NCBI RefSeq assembly: GCF_020379485.1
Contig: NW_026016682.1
Span: 1 to 64,000, forward strand
Length of the DNA: 64,000 bases
DNA from: Brassica napus
Taxonomy: Eukaryota; Streptophyta; Magnoliopsida; Brassicales; Brassicaceae
Direction of reading: 5' to 3'
Shown here: positions 1-14,779 of the stretch, one piece after another
Layout of the letters: each line of letters begins with the position of its first letter
Numbering within the stretch: the first letter of the stretch is position 1
The notes under the pieces: model-generated
Databases searched by the model: none
The model's input: the letters and a program-made list of their open reading frames with translations, nothing else
What the model was told of the DNA's origin: nothing
Made by a program: the position numbers and the translations under genes

Positions 1-3000
1 ATATGACAGCTTCTTTGTCATTCTAATCAAACCAGGATGAATCGCGATTTGTTGTAAGAAGCTTGATTTTGATACATAAAGTAGGGATAATCACCAGGAG
101 CTGAATAAATCTCATAGAAGTTAGGATGAAGAAGCTATCCCACTTTCAAATCAGGTGATCCCAGTTTTCCTGTTTTGGAATATGACAGCTTCTTTGTCAT
201 TCTAATCAAATGTAACCAGGATGAATCGCGATGTAAGAAGCTTGATTTTATCAAATTAAGTAGTGGAAAATCATCAGGAAGTGAATAAATCTCATAGGTA
301 GTTGATGAAGAAGCTATCCCACTTCAAATCAGGTGATCCCAGTTTTCCTGTTTGGGAATATGACAGCTTCTTTGTCATTCTAATCAAACCAGGATGAATC
401 GCGATGTAAGAAGCTTGATTTTGATACAAGTAGTGGAGAATCATCGCAGAAGCTGAATAAATCTCATAGGAGTTAGGATGAAGAAGCTATCCCACTTTCA
501 AATCAGGTGATCCCAGTTTTCCTGTTTGGGAATATGACAGCTTCTTTGTCATTCTAATCAAACCAGGATGAATCGCGATGTAAGAAGCTTGATTTTGATA
601 CATCAAGTAGTGGAGAATCACAGGAAGCTGAATAAATCTCATAGGAGTTAGGATGAAGAAGCTATCCCCACTTTCAAATCAGGTGATCCCAGTTTTCCTG
701 TTTGGGAATATGACAGCTTCTTTGTCATTCTAATCAAACCAGGATGAATCGCGATGTAAGAAGCTTGATTTTGATACATAAAGTAGTGGAGAATCACCAG
801 GAAGCTGAATAAATCTCATAGGAGTTAGGATGAAGAAGCTATCCCACTTTCAAATCAGGTGATCCCAGTTTCCTCTTTGGGAATATGACAGCTTCTTGCA
901 TTCTAATCAAACCAGGATGAATCGCGATGTAAGAAGCTTGATTTTGATACATAAAGTAGTGGAGAATCACTGGAAGCTGAATAAATCTCATAGAGTTAGA
1001 TGAAGAAGCTATCCCACTTTCAAATCAGGTGATCCCAGTTTTCCTGTTTGGGAATATGACAGCTTCTTGTCATTCTAATCAAACCAGGATGAATCGCGAT
1101 GTAAGAAGCTTGATTTTGATACATAAAGTAGTGGAGAATCACCAGGAAGCTGAATAAATCTCATAGGAGTTAGGATGAGAGAAGCTATCCCACTTTCAAA
1201 TCAGGTGATCCAGTTTTCTTGTTTGGGAATATGACAGTCTTTGTCATTCTAATAATTAACCAGGATGAATCGCGATGTAAGAAGCTTGATTTTGATTCAA
1301 TTAAGTAGTGGAGAATCATAGGAAGCGAATAAATCTCATAGGAGTTAGGATGAAGAAAGCTATCCCACTTTCAAATCAGGTGATCCCAGTTTTCCTGTTT
1401 GGGAATATGACAGCTTCTTGTCATTCTAATCAAACCAGGATGAATCGCGATGTAAGAAGCTTGATTTTGATACATAAAGTAGTGGAGAATCACCAGGAAG
1501 CTGAATAAATCTCATAGGAGTTAGGATGAAGAAGCTATCCCACTTTCAAATCAGGTGATCCCAGTTTTCCTGTTTGGGAATATGACAGTTCTTTGTCATT
1601 CTAATCAAACCAGGATGAATCGCGATGTAAGAAGCTTGATTTGATACATAAAGTAGTGGAGAATCACCAGGAAGCTGAATAAATCTCATAGGAGTTAGGA
1701 TGAAGAAGCTATCCCACTTTCAAATCAGGTGCCAGTTTTCCTGTTTGGGAAATGACAGCTTCTTTGTCATTCTAATCAAACCAGGATGAATCGCGATAAA
1801 GAAGCTTGATTTTGATACATAAAGTAGTGGAAAATCACCAGGAAGCTGAATAAATCTCATAGGAGTTAGGATGAAGAAGCTATCCCACTTTCAAATCAGG
1901 TGATCCCAGTTTTTCCTGTTTGGGAATATGACAGCTTCTTTGTCATTCTAATCAAACCAGGATGAATCGCGATGTAAGAAGCTTGATTTTGATACATAAA
2001 GTAGTGGAGAATCACCGGAAGTGAATAAATCTCATAGGAGTTAGGATGAAGAAGCTATCCCACTTTCAAATCAGGTGATCCCAGTTTTCCTGTTTGGGAA
2101 TATGACAGCTTCTTTGTCATTCTAATCAACCAGGATGAATCGCGGATGTAAGAAGCTTGATTTGATAATAAAAGTAGTGGAGAATCACCAGGAGCTTGAA
2201 TAAAATCTCATAGGAGTTAGGATGAAGAAGCTATCCCACTTTCAAATCAGGTGATCCCAGTTTTCTTGTTGGGAATATGACAGCTTCTTTGTCATTCTAA
2301 TCAAATTAACCAGGATGAATCGCGATGTAAGAAGCTTGATTTTGATCAATTAAGTAGTGGAGAATCATCAGGAAGCTGAATAAATCTCATAGGAGTTAGG
2401 ATGAAGAAGCTATCCCACTTTCAATCAGGTGATCCCAGTTTTCCTGTTTGGGAATATGACAGCTTTTTGTCATTCTAATCAAACCAGGATGAATCGCGAT
2501 GTAAGAAGCTTGATTTGATACATAAAGTAGTGGAGAATCACCAGGAAGCTGAATAAATCTCATAGGACTTAAGATGAGAAGCTATCCCACTTTCAAATCA
2601 GGTGATCCCAGTTTTCCTGTTTGGGAATATGACAGCTCTTTGTCATTCTAATCAAACCAGGATGAATCGCGATGTAAGAAGCTTGATTTTGATACATAAA
2701 GTAGTGGAGAATCATCAGGAAGCTGAATAAATCTCATAGGAGTTAGGATGAAGAAGCTATCCCACTTTCAAATCAGGTGATCCCAGTTTTCCTGTTTGGA
2801 ATATGACAGCTTCTTTGTCATTCTATCAAACCAGGATGAATCGCGATGTAAGAGCTTGATTTTGATACATAAAGTAGTGGAAAATCACCAGAAGCTGAAT
2901 AAATCTCATAGGAGTTAGGATGAAGAAGCTATCCCACTTTCAAATCAGTGATCCCAGTTTTCCTGTTTGGGATATGACAGCTTCTTTGTCATTCTAATCA

Positions 3001-6000
3001 AACCAGGATGAATCGCGATGTAAGAAGCTTGATTTTGATACATAAAGTAGTGGAGAATCACCAGGAAGCTGAATAAATCTCATAGGAGTTAGGATGAAGA
3101 AGCTATCCCACTTTCAAATCAGGTGATCCCAGTTTTCCTGTTTGGGAATATGACAGCTTCTTTGTCATTCTAATCAAACCAGGATGAATCGCGATGTAAG
3201 AAGCTTGATTTTGATACATAAAGTAGTGGAGAATCACCAGGAAGCTGAATAAATCTCATAGGAGTTAGGATGAAGAAGCTATCCCACTTTCAAATCAGGT
3301 GATCCAGTTTTCCTGTTTGGGAATATGACAGCTTCTTTGTCATTCTAATCAAACCAGGATGAATCGCGATGTAAGAAGCTTGTTTTGATACAATTAGTAG
3401 TGGAGAATCACCAGGAAGCTGAATAAATCTCATAGGAGTTAGGATGAAGAAGCTATCCCACTTTCAAATCAGGTGATCCCAGTTTTCCTGTTTGGGAATA
3501 TGACAGCTTCTTTGTCATTCTAATCAAACCAGGATGAATCGCGATGTAAGAAGCTTGATTTTGATACATAAAGTAGTGGAGAATCACCAGGAAGCTGAAT
3601 AAATCTCATAGGAGTTAGGATGAAGAAGCTATCCCACTTTCAAATCAGGTGATCCCAGTTTTCCTGTTTGGGAATATGACAGCTTCTTTTGTCATTCTAA
3701 TCAAACCAGGATGAATCGCGATGTAAGAAGCTTGATTTTGATACATAAAGTAGTGGAGAATCACCAGGAAGCTGAATAAATCTCATAGGAGTTAGGATGA
3801 AGAAGCTATCCACTTTCAAATCAGGTGATCCCAGTTTCCTGTTTGGGAATATGACAGCTTCTTTGTCATTCTAATCAAACCAGGATGAATCGCGATGTAA
3901 GAAGCTTGATTTTGATACATAAAGTAGTGGAGAATCACCAGGAAGCTGAATAAATCTCATAGGAGTTAGTATGAAGAAGAAGCTATCCCACTTTCAAATC
4001 AGGTGATCCCAGTTTTCCTGTTTGGGAATATGACAGCTTCTTTGTCATTCTAATCAAACCAGGATGAATCGCGATGTAAGAAGCTTGATTTTGATACATA
4101 AAGTAGTGGAGAATCACCAGGAAGCTGAATAAATCTCATAGGAGTTAGGATGAAGAAGCTATCCCACTTTCAAATCAGGTGATCCCAGTTTTCCTGTTTG
4201 GGAATATGACAGCTTCTTTGTCATTCTAATCAAACCAGGATGAATCGCGATGTAAGAAGCTTGATTTTGATACATAAAGTAGTGGAGAATCACCAGGAAG
4301 CTGAATAAATCTCATAGGAGTTAGGATGAAGAAGCTATCCCACTTTCAAATCAGGTGATCCCAGTTTTCTTGTTTGGGAATATGACAGCTTCTTTGTCAT
4401 TCTAATCAAACCAGGATGAATCGCGATGTAAGAAGCTTGATTTTGATACATAAAGTAGTGGAGAATCACCAGGAAGCTGAATAAATCTCATAGGAGTTAG
4501 GATGAAGAAGCTATCCCACTTTCAAATCAGGTGATCCCAGTTTCCTGTTTGGGAATATGACAGCTTCTTTGTCATTCTAATCAAACCAGGATGAATCGCG
4601 ATGTAAGAAGCTTGATTTTGATACATAAAGTAGTGGAGAATCACCAGGAAGCTGAATAAATCTCATAGGAGTTAGGATGAAGAAGCTATCCCACTTTCAA
4701 ATCAGGTGATCCCAGTTTTCCTGTTTGGGAATATGACAGCTTCTTTGTCATTCTAATCAAACAGGATGAATCGCGATGTAAGAAGCTTGATTTTGATAAT
4801 AAAGTAGTGGAGAATCATCAGGAAGCTGAATAAATCTCATAGGAGTTAGGATGAAGAAGCTATCCCACTTTCAAATCAGGTGATCCCAGTTTTCCTGTTT
4901 GGGAATATGACAGCTTCTTTGTCATTCTAATCAAACCAGGATGAATCGCGATGTAAGAAGCTTGATTTTGATACATAAAGTAGTGGAAATCACCAGGAAG
5001 CTGAATAAATCTCATAGGAGTTAGGATGAAGAAGCTATCCCACTTTCAAATCAGGTGATCCCAGTTTTCCTGTTGGGAATATGACAGCTTCTTTGTCATT
5101 CTAATCAAACCAGGATGAATCGCGATGTAAGAAGCTTGATTTTGATACATAAAGTAGTGGAGAATCACCAGGAAGCTGAATAAATCTCATAGGAGTTAGG
5201 ATGAAGAAGCTATCCCACTTTCAAATCAGGTGATCCCAGTTCCTGTTTGGGAATATGACAGCTTCTTTGTCATTCTAATCAAACCAGGATGAATCGCGAT
5301 GTAAGAAGCTTGATTTTGATACATAAAGTAGTGGAGAATCACCAGGAAGCTGAATAAATCTCATAGGAGTTAGGATGAAGAAGCTATCCCACTTTCAAAT
5401 CAGGTGATCCCAGTTTTCCTGTTTGGGAATATGACAGCTTCTTTGTCATTCTAATCAAACCAGGATGAATCGCGATGTAAGAAGCTTGATTTTGATACAT
5501 AAAGTAGTGGAGAATCACCAGGAAGCTGAATAAATCTCATAGGAGTTAGGATGAAGAAGCTATCCCACTTTCAAATCAGGTGATCCCAGTTTTCCTGTTT
5601 GGGAATATGACAGCTTCTTTGTCATTCTAATCAAACCAGGATGAATCGCGATGTAAGAAGCTTGATTTTGATACATAAAGTAGTGGAGAATCACCAGGAA
5701 GCTGAATAAATCTCATAGGAGTTAGGATGAAGAAGCTATCCCACTTTCAAATCAGGTGATCCCAGTTTTCCTGTTTGGGAATATGACAGCTTCTTTGTCA
5801 TTCTAATCAAACCAGGATGAATCGCGATGTAAGAAGCTTGATTTTGATACATAAAGTAGTGGAGAATCACCAGGAAGCTGAATAAATCTCATAGGAGTTA
5901 GGATGAAGAAGCTATCCCACTTTCAAATCAGGTGATCCCAGTTTTCCTGTTTGGGAATATGACAGCTTCTTTGTCATTCTAATCAAACCAGGATGAATCG

Positions 6001-9000
6001 CGATGTAAGAAGCTTGATTTTGATACATAAAGTAGTGGAGAATCACCAGGAAGCTGAATAAATCTCATAGAGTTAGGATGAAGAAGCTATCCCACTTTCA
6101 AATCAGGTGATCCCAGTTTTCCTGTTTGGGAATATGACAGCTTCTTTGTCATTCTAATCAAACCAGGATGAATCGCGATGTAAGAAGCTTGATTTTGATA
6201 CATAAAGTAGTGGAGAATCACCAGGAAGCTGAATAAATCTCATAGGAGTTAGGATGAAGAAGCTATCCCACTTTCAAATCAGGTGATCCCAGTTTTCCTG
6301 TTTGGGAATATGACAGCTTCTTTGTCATTCTAATCAAACCAGGATGAATCGCGATGTAAGAAGCTTGATTTTGATACATAAAGTAGTGGAGAATCACCAG
6401 GAAGCTGAATAATCTCATAGGAGTTAGGATGAAGAAGCTATCCCACTTTCAAATCAGGTGATCCCAGTTTTTCCTGTTTGGGAATATGACAGCTTCTTTG
6501 TCATTCTAATCAAACCAGGATGAATCGCGATGTAAGAAGCTTGATTTTGATACATAAAGTAGTGGAGAATCACCAGGAAGCTGAATAAATCTCATAGGAG
6601 TTAGGATGAAGAAGCTATCCCACTTTCAAATCAGGTGATCCCAGTTTTCCTGTTTGGGAATATGACAGCTTCTTTGTCATTCTAATCAAACCAGGATGAA
6701 TCGCGATGTAAGAAGCTTGATTTTGATACATAAAGTAGTGGAGAATCACCAGGAAGCTGAATAAATCTCATAGGAGTTAGGATGAAGAAGCTATCCCACT
6801 TTCAAATCAGGTGATCCCAGTTTTTCCTGTTTGGGAATATGACAGCTTCTTTGTCATTCTAATCAAACCAGGATGAATCGCGATGTAAGAAGCTTGATTT
6901 TGATACATAAAGTAGTGGAGAATCACCAGGAAGCTGAATAAATCTCATAGGAGTTAGGATGAAGAAGCTATCCCACTTTCAAATCAGGTGATCCCAGTTT
7001 TCCTGTTTGGGAATATGACAGCTTCTTGTCATTCTAATCAAACCAGGATGAATCGCGATGTAAGAAGCTTGATTTTGACATAAAGTAGTGGAGAATCACC
7101 AGGAAGCTGAATAAATCTCATAGGAGTTAGGATGAAGAAGCTATCCCACTTTCAAATCAGGTGATCCCAGTTTCCTGTTTGGGAATATGACAGCTTCTTT
7201 GTCATTCTAATCAAACCAGGATGAATCGCGATGTAAGAAGCTTGATTTTGATACATAAAGTAGTGGAGAATCACCAGGAAGCTGAATAAATCTCATAGGA
7301 GTTAGGATGAAGAAGCTATCCCACTTTCAAATCAGGTGATCCCAGTTTTCCTGTTTGGGAATATGACAGCTTCTTTGTCATTCTAATCAAACCAGGATGA
7401 ATCGCGATGTAAGAAGCTTGATTTTGATACATAAAGTAGTGGAGAATCACCAGGAAGCTGAATAAATCTCATAGGAGTTAGGATGAAGAAGCTATCCCAC
7501 TTTCAAATCAGGTGATCCCAGTTTTCCTGTTTGGGAATATGACAGCTTCTTTGTCATTCTAATCAAACCAGGATGAATCGCGATGTAAGAAGCTTGATTT
7601 TGATATAAAGTAGTGGAGAATCACCAGGAAGCTGAATAAATCTCATAGGAGTTAGGATGAAGAAGCTATCCCACTTTCAAATCAGGTGATCCCAGTTTTC
7701 CTGTTTGGGAATATGACAGCTTCTTTGTCATTCTAATCAAACCAGGATGAATCGCGATGTAAGAAGCTTGATTTTGATACATAAAGTAGTGGAGAATCAC
7801 CAGGAAGCTGAATAAATCTCATAGGAGTTAGGATGAAGAAGCTATCCCACTTTCAAATCAGGTGATCCCAGTTTTCCTGTTTGGGAATATGACAGCTTCT
7901 TTGTCATTCTAATCAAACCAGGATGAATCGCGATGTAAGAAGCTTGATTTTGATACATAAAGTAGTGGAGAATCACCAGGAAGCTGAATAAATCTCATAG
8001 GAGTTAGGATGAAGAAGCTATCCCACTTTCAAATCAGGTGATCCCAGTTTTCCTGTTTGGGAATATGACAGCTTCTTTGTCATTCTAATCAAACCAGGAT
8101 GAATCGCGATGTAAGAAGCTTGATTTTGATACATAAAGTAGTGGAGAATCACCAGGAAGCTGAATAAATCTCATAGGAGTTAGGATGAAGAAGCTATCCC
8201 ACTTTCAAATCAGGTGATCCCAGTTTTCCTGTTTGGGAATATGACAGCTTCTTTGTCATTCTAATCAAACCAGGATGAATCGCGATGTAAGAAGCTTGAT
8301 TTTGATACATAAAGTAGTGGAGAATCACCAGGAAGCTGAATAAATCTCATAGGAGTTAGGATGAAGAAGCTATCCCACTTTCAAATCAGGTGATCCCAGT
8401 TTTCCTGTTTGGGAATATGACAGCTTCTTTGTCATTCTAATCAAACCAGGATGAATCGCGATGTAAGAAGCTTGATTTTGATACATAAAGTAGTGGAGAA
8501 TCACCAGGAAGCTGAATAAATCTCATAGGAGTTAGGATGAAGAAGCTATCCCACTTTCAAATCAGGTGATCCCAGTTTTCCTGTTTGGGAATATGACAGC
8601 TTCTTTGTCATTCTAATCAAACCAGGATGAATCGCGATGTAAGAAGCTTGATTTTGATACATAAAGTAGTGGAGAATCACCAGGAAGCTGAATAAATCTC
8701 ATAGGAGTTAGGATGAAGAAGCTATCCCACTTTCAAATCAGGTGATCCCAGTTTTCCTGTTTGGGAATATGACAGCTTCTTTGTCATTCTAATCAAACCA
8801 GGATGAATCGCGATGTAAGAAGCTTGATTTTGATACATAAAGTAGTGGAGAATCACCAGGAAGCTGAATAAATCTCATAGGAGTTAGGATGAAGAAGCTA
8901 TCCCACTTTCAAATCAGGTGATCCCAGTTTTCCTGTTTGGGAATATGACAGCTTCTTTGTCATTCTAATCAAACCAGGATGAATCGCGATGTAAGAAGCT

Positions 9001-12000
9001 TGATTTTGATACATAAAGTAGTGGAGAATCACCAGGAAGCTGAATAAATCTCATAGGAGTTAGGATGAAGAAGCTATCCCACTTTCAAATCAGGTGATCC
9101 CAGTTTTCCTGTTTGGGAATATGACAGCTTCTTTGTCATTCTAATCAAACCAGGATGAATCGCGATGTAAGAAGCTTGATTTTGATACATAAAGTAGTGG
9201 AGAATCACCAGGAAGCTGAATAAATCTCATAGGAGTTAGGATGAAGAAGCTATCCCACTTTCAAATCAGGTGATCCCAGTTTCCTGTTTGGGTTTGGGAA
9301 TATGACAGCTTCTTTGTCATTCTAATCAAACCAGGATGAATCGCGATGTAAGAAGCTTGATTTTGATACATAAAGTAGTGGAGAATCACCAGGAAGCTGA
9401 ATAAATCTCATAGGAGTTAGGATGAAGAAGCTATCCCACTTTCAAATCAGGTGATCCCAGTTTTCCTGTTTGGGAATATGACAGCTTCTTTGTCATTCTA
9501 ATCAAACCAGGATGAATCGCGATGTAAGAAGCTTGATTTTGATACATAAAGTAGTGGAGAATCACCAGGAAGCTGAATAAATCTCATAGGAGTTAGGATG
9601 AAGAAGCTATCCCACTTTCAAATCAGGTGATCCCAGTTTTCCTGTTTGGGAATATGACAGCTTCTTTGTCATTCTAATCAAACCAGGATGAATCGCGATG
9701 TAAGAAGCTTGATTTTGATACATAAAGTAGTGGAGAATCACCAGGAAGCTGAATAAATCTCATAGGAGTTAGGATGAAGAAGCTATCCCACTTTCAAATC
9801 AGGTGATCCCAGTTTTCCTGTTTGGGAATATGACAGCTTCTTTGTCATTCTAATCAAACCAGGATGAATCGCGATGTAAGAAGCTTGATTTTGATACATA
9901 AAGTAGTGGAGAATCACCAGGAAGCTGAATAAATCTCATAGGAGTTAGGATGAAGAAGCTATCCCACTTTCAAATCAGGTGATCCCAGTTTTCCTGTTTG
10001 GGAATATGACAGCTTCTTTGTCATTCTAATCAAACCAGGATGAATCGCGATGTAAGAAGCTTGATTTTGATACATAAAGTAGTGGAGAATCACCAGGAAG
10101 CTGAATAAATCTCATAGGAGTTAGGATGAAGAAGCTATCCCACTTTCAAATCAGGTGATCCCAGTTTTCCTGTTTGGGAATATGACAGCTTCTTTGTCAT
10201 TCTAATCAAACCAGGATGAATCGCGATGTAAGAAGCTTGATTTTGATACATAAAGTAGTGGAGAATCACCAGGAAGCTGAATAAATCTCATAGGAGTTAG
10301 GATGAAGAAGCTATCCCACTTTCAAATCAGGTGATCCCAGTTTTCCTGTTTGGGAATATGACAGCTTCTTTGTCATTCTAATCAAACCAGGATGAATCGC
10401 GATGTAAGAAGCTTGATTTTGATACATAAAGTAGTGGAGAATCACCAGGAAGCTGAATAAATCTCATAGGAGTTAGGATGAAGAAGCTATCCCACTTTCA
10501 AATCAGGTGATCCCAGTTTTCCTGTTTGGGAATATGACAGCTTCTTTGTCATTCTAATCAAACCAGGATGAATCGCGATGTAAGAAGCTTGATTTTGATA
10601 CATAAGTAGTGGAGAATCACCAGGAAGCTGAATAAATCTCATAGGAGTTAGGATGAAGAAGCTATCCCACTTTCAAATCAGGTGATCCCAGTTTTCCTGT
10701 TTGGGAATATGACAGCTTCTTTGTCATTCTAATCAAACCAGGATGAATCGCGATGTAAGAAGCTTGATTTTGATACATAAAGTAGTGGAGAATCACCAGG
10801 AAGCTGAATAAATCTCATAGGAGTTAGGATGAAGAAGCTATCCCACTTTCAAATCAGGTGATCCCAGTTTTCCTGTTTGGGAATATGACAGCTTCTTTGT
10901 CATTCTAATCAAACCAGGATGAATCGCGATGTAAGAAGCTTGATTTTGATACATAAAGTAGTGGAGAATCACCAGGAAGTCGAATAAATCTCATAGGAGT
11001 TAGGATGAAGAAGCTATCCCACTTTCAAATCAGGTGATCCCAGTTTTCCTGTTTGGGAATATGACAGCTTCTTTGTCATTCTAATCAAACCAGGATGAAT
11101 CGCGATGTAAGAAGCTTGATTTTGATACATAAAGTAGTGGAGAATCACCAGGAAGCTGAATAAATCTCATAGGAGTTAGGATGAAGAAGCTATCCCACTT
11201 TCAAATCAGGTGATCCCAGTTTTCCTGTTTGGGAATATGACAGCTTCTTTGTCATTCTAATCAAACCAGGATGAATCGCGATGTAAGAAGCTTGATTTTG
11301 ATACATAAAGTAGTGGAGAATCACCAGGAAGTGAATAAATCTCATAGGAGTTAGGATGAAGAAGCTATCCCACTTTCAAATCAGGTGATCCCAGTTTTCC
11401 TGTTTGGGAATATGACAGCTTCTTTGTCATTCTAATCAAACCAGGATGAATCGCGATGTAAGAAGCTTGATTTTGATACATAAAGTAGTGGAGAATCACC
11501 AGGAAGCTGAATAAATCTCATAGGAGTTAGGATGAAGAAGCTATCCCACTTTCAAATCAGGTGATCCCAGTTTTCCTGTTTGGGAATATGACAGCTTCTT
11601 TGTCATTCTAATCAAACCAGGATGAATCGCGATGTAAGAAGCTTGATTTTGATACATAAAGTAGTGGAGAATCACCAGGAAGCTGAATAAATCTCATAGG
11701 AGTTAGGATGAAGAAGCTATCCCACTTTCAAATCAGGTGATCCCAGTTTTCCTGTTTGGGAATATGACAGCTTCTTTGTCATTCTAATCAAACCAGGATG
11801 AATCGCGATGTAAGAAGCTTGATTTTGATACATAAAGTAGTGGAGAATCACCAGGAAGCTGAATAAATCTCATAGGAGTTAGGATGAAGAAGCTATCCCA
11901 CTTTCAAATCAGGTGATCCCAGTTTTCCTGTTTGGGAATATGACAGCTTCTTTGTCATTCTAATCAAACCAGGATGAATCGCGATGTAAGAAGCTTGATT

Positions 12001-14123
12001 TTGATACATAAAGTAGTGGAGAATCACCAGGAAGCTGAATAAATCTCATAGGAGTTAGGATGAAGAAGCTATCCCACTTTCAAATCAGGTGATCCCAGTT
12101 TTCCTGTTTGGGAATATGACAGCTTCTTTGTCATTCTAATCAAACCAGGATGAATCGCGATGTAAGAAGCTTGATTTTGATACATAAAGTAGTGGAGAAT
12201 CACCAGGAAGCTGAATAAATCTCATAGGAGTTAGGATGAAGAAGCTATCCCACTTTCAAATCAGGTGATCCCAGTTTTCCTGTTTGGGAATATGACAGCT
12301 TCTTTGTCATTCTAATCAAACCAGGATGAATCGCGATGTAAGAAGCTTGATTTTGATACATAAAGTAGTGGAGAATCACCAGGAAGCTGAATAAATCTCA
12401 TAGGAGTTAGGATGAAGAAGCTATCCCACTTTCAAATCAGGTGATCCCAGTTTTCCTGTTTGGGAATATGACAGCTTCTTTGTCATTCTAATCAAACCAG
12501 GATGAATCGCGATGTAAGAAGCTTGATTTTGATACATAAAGTAGTGGAGAATCACCAGGAAGCTGAATAAATCTCATAGGAGTTAGGATGAAGAAGCTAT
12601 CCCACTTTCAAATCAGGTGATCCCAGTTTTCCTGTTTGGGAATATGACAGCTTCTTTGTCATTCTAATCAAACCAGGATGAATCGCGATGTAAGAAGCTT
12701 GATTTTGATACATAAAGTAGTGGAGAATCACCAGGAAGTGAATAAATCTCATAGGAGTTAGGATGAAGAAGCTATCCCACTTTCAAATCAGGTGATCCCA
12801 GTTTTCCTGTTTGGGAATATGACAGCTTCTTTGTCATTCTAATCAAACCAGGATGAATCGCGATGTAAGAAGCTTGATTTTGATACATAAAGTAGTGGAG
12901 AATCACCAGGAAGCTGAATAAATCTCATAGGAGTTAGGATGAAGAAGCTATCCCACTTTCAAATCAGGTGATCCCAGTTTTCCTGTTTGGGAATATGACA
13001 GCTTCTTTGTCATTCTAATCAAACCAGGATGAATCGCGATGTAAGAAGCTTGATTTTGATACATAAAGTAGTGGAGAATCACCAGGAAGCTGAATAAATC
13101 TCATAGGAGTTAGGATGAAGAAGCTATCCCACTTTCAAATCAGGTGATCCCAGTTTTCCTGTTTGGGAATATGACAGCTTCTTTGTCATTCTAATCAAAC
13201 CAGGATGAATCGCGATGTAAGAAGCTTGATTTTGATACATAAAGTAGTGGAGAATCACCAGGAAGCTGAATAAATCTCATAGGAGTTAGGATGAAGAAGC
13301 TATCCCACTTTCAAATCAGGTGATCCCAGTTTTCCTGTTTGGGAATATGACAGCTTCTTTGTCATTCTAATCAAACCAGGATGAATCGCGATGTAAGAAG
13401 CTTGATTTTGATACATAAAGTAGTGGAGAATCACCAGGAAGCTGAATAAATCTCATAGGAGTTAGGATGAAGAAGCTATCCCACTTTCAAATCAGGTGAT
13501 CCCAGTTTTCCTGTTTGGGAATATGACAGCTTCTTTGTCATTCTAATCAAACCAGGATGAATCGCGATGTAAGAAGCTTGATTTTGATACATAAAGTAGT
13601 GGAGAATCACCAGGAAGCTGAATAAATCTCATAGGAGTTAGGATGAAGAAGCTATCCCACTTTCAAATCAGGTGATCCCAGTTTTCCTGTTTGGGAATAT
13701 GACAGCTTCTTTGTCATTCTAATCAAACCAGGATGAATCGCGATGTAAGAAGCTTGATTTTGATACATAAAGTAGTGGAGAATCACCAGGAAGCTGAATA
13801 AATCTCATAGGAGTTAGGATGAAGAAGCTATCCCACTTTCAAATCAGGTGATCCCAGTTTTCCTGTTTGGGAATATGACAGCTTCTTTGTCATTCTAATC
13901 AAACCAGGATGAATCGCGATGTAAGAAGCTTGATTTTGATACAAAAAGTAGTGGAGAATCATCAGGAAGCTGAATAAATCTCATAGGAGTTAGGATGAAG
14001 AAGCTATCCCACTTTCAAATCAGGTGATCCCAGTTTTCCTGTTTGGGAATATGACAGCTTCTTTGTCATTCTAATCAAACCAGGATGAATCACGATGTAA
14101 GAAGCTTGATTTTGATACAAAAG
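1..14123 (+). repeat. CentBr-type 176-bp centromeric satellite array
   Basis: This is a head-to-tail array of a 176-bp monomer, about 80 copies in one orientation. The period is seen directly: GAATCGCGATG recurs at 8101, 8277 and 8453. Nearly every monomer has one HindIII site in GAAGCTTGATTTTG. From memory the monomer matches CentBr, the centromeric satellite of Brassica A/C genomes; I could not run a search. Copies from about 3.4 kb to 14 kb are almost identical. The first ~3.4 kb carries many 1-bp indels and substitutions. No retroelement interrupts the array inside the window and it encodes nothing. It ends mid-monomer at 14123, directly against the LTR of Copia-A. Such satellites normally underlie CENH3 nucleosomes; that role is inferred here. 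Confidence 0.95.
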
Positions 14124-14646
14124 TGTTGAGATGAAGATCAAGAAGTGGAGAGATGAAGCTTTGGGGTTTAATAGAGTGATGAGGCAGAGACAGTAACTTT
14201 AGAGATTTACCATGGTAACTTTAGAATTACCTCAGTTACTTTGGAGTTACCATATCTGGATGGAAGTGACTTGGGAAGTTACTTTGGCTCTATCCTGATG
14301 AAGGAACTCGTCCAAGAGAGGGATGGATAAGGTTTGGGGCTAGCTGGAAAGGTAAAGCTACTTTACAGCCTGTCCAAGCATGTGAAGCATCTCAGCCTAT
14401 TATTTGTATTGACCTTACATGCTTATAGGTCTAAGTTGAATTCACTGTACCTAGACATGATTGTAATCTCCTCATATCTTGTATTCTCTCATCTGAATGA
14501 ATTAATCTGAGTTTTGAGACTATCTCTCTCTAATCTTTCTACTCTCTCTCATTACTCTAATCTCTTAATTCTCTTAATCTACTTACTCAAATCAATCTTA
14601 TTCTCTCTTAATCCACGTTCTACACTCACTAAATCAAAATCTAATA
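14124..14646 (+). repeat. 5' LTR of Copia-A
   Basis: The LTR starts TGTTGAGATGAAG at the satellite junction and ends immediately before the primer-binding site at 14647. It is 523 bp long. Its start is nearly the same as the Copia-B LTR start. The second half is rich in CTCT/TCTT runs (about 14520-14610), as in the Copia-B LTR. No 3' LTR partner lies in the window. Confidence 0.85.
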
Positions 14647-14660
14647 TGGTATCAGAGCCA
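14647..14660 (+). other. Primer-binding site of Copia-A
   Basis: TGGTATCAGAGCCA is complementary to the 3' end of plant initiator tRNA-Met (known for many plant LTR elements). It directly abuts the LTR end. Confidence 0.85.
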
Positions 14661-14779
14661 GGTTGCTCTAAAACCTGAGTTAATTCCGCAAATTTGTGTT
14701 CTTGGAGATTCTGGGTTTGTGAGTGTGCTTGAAGATTTGGTTTCTGGGTTATTGGTGTGTTGAGGTTCTCTTCTTGTAG

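Noticed and set aside
1308..1508. 66-codon open frame in the satellite
   Set aside because: It exists only through small indels in one monomer; the repeat has no coding signal elsewhere.
1..14123. CRISPR-like regular repeats
   Set aside because: The whole 176-bp unit repeats without unique spacers; it is a plant satellite.
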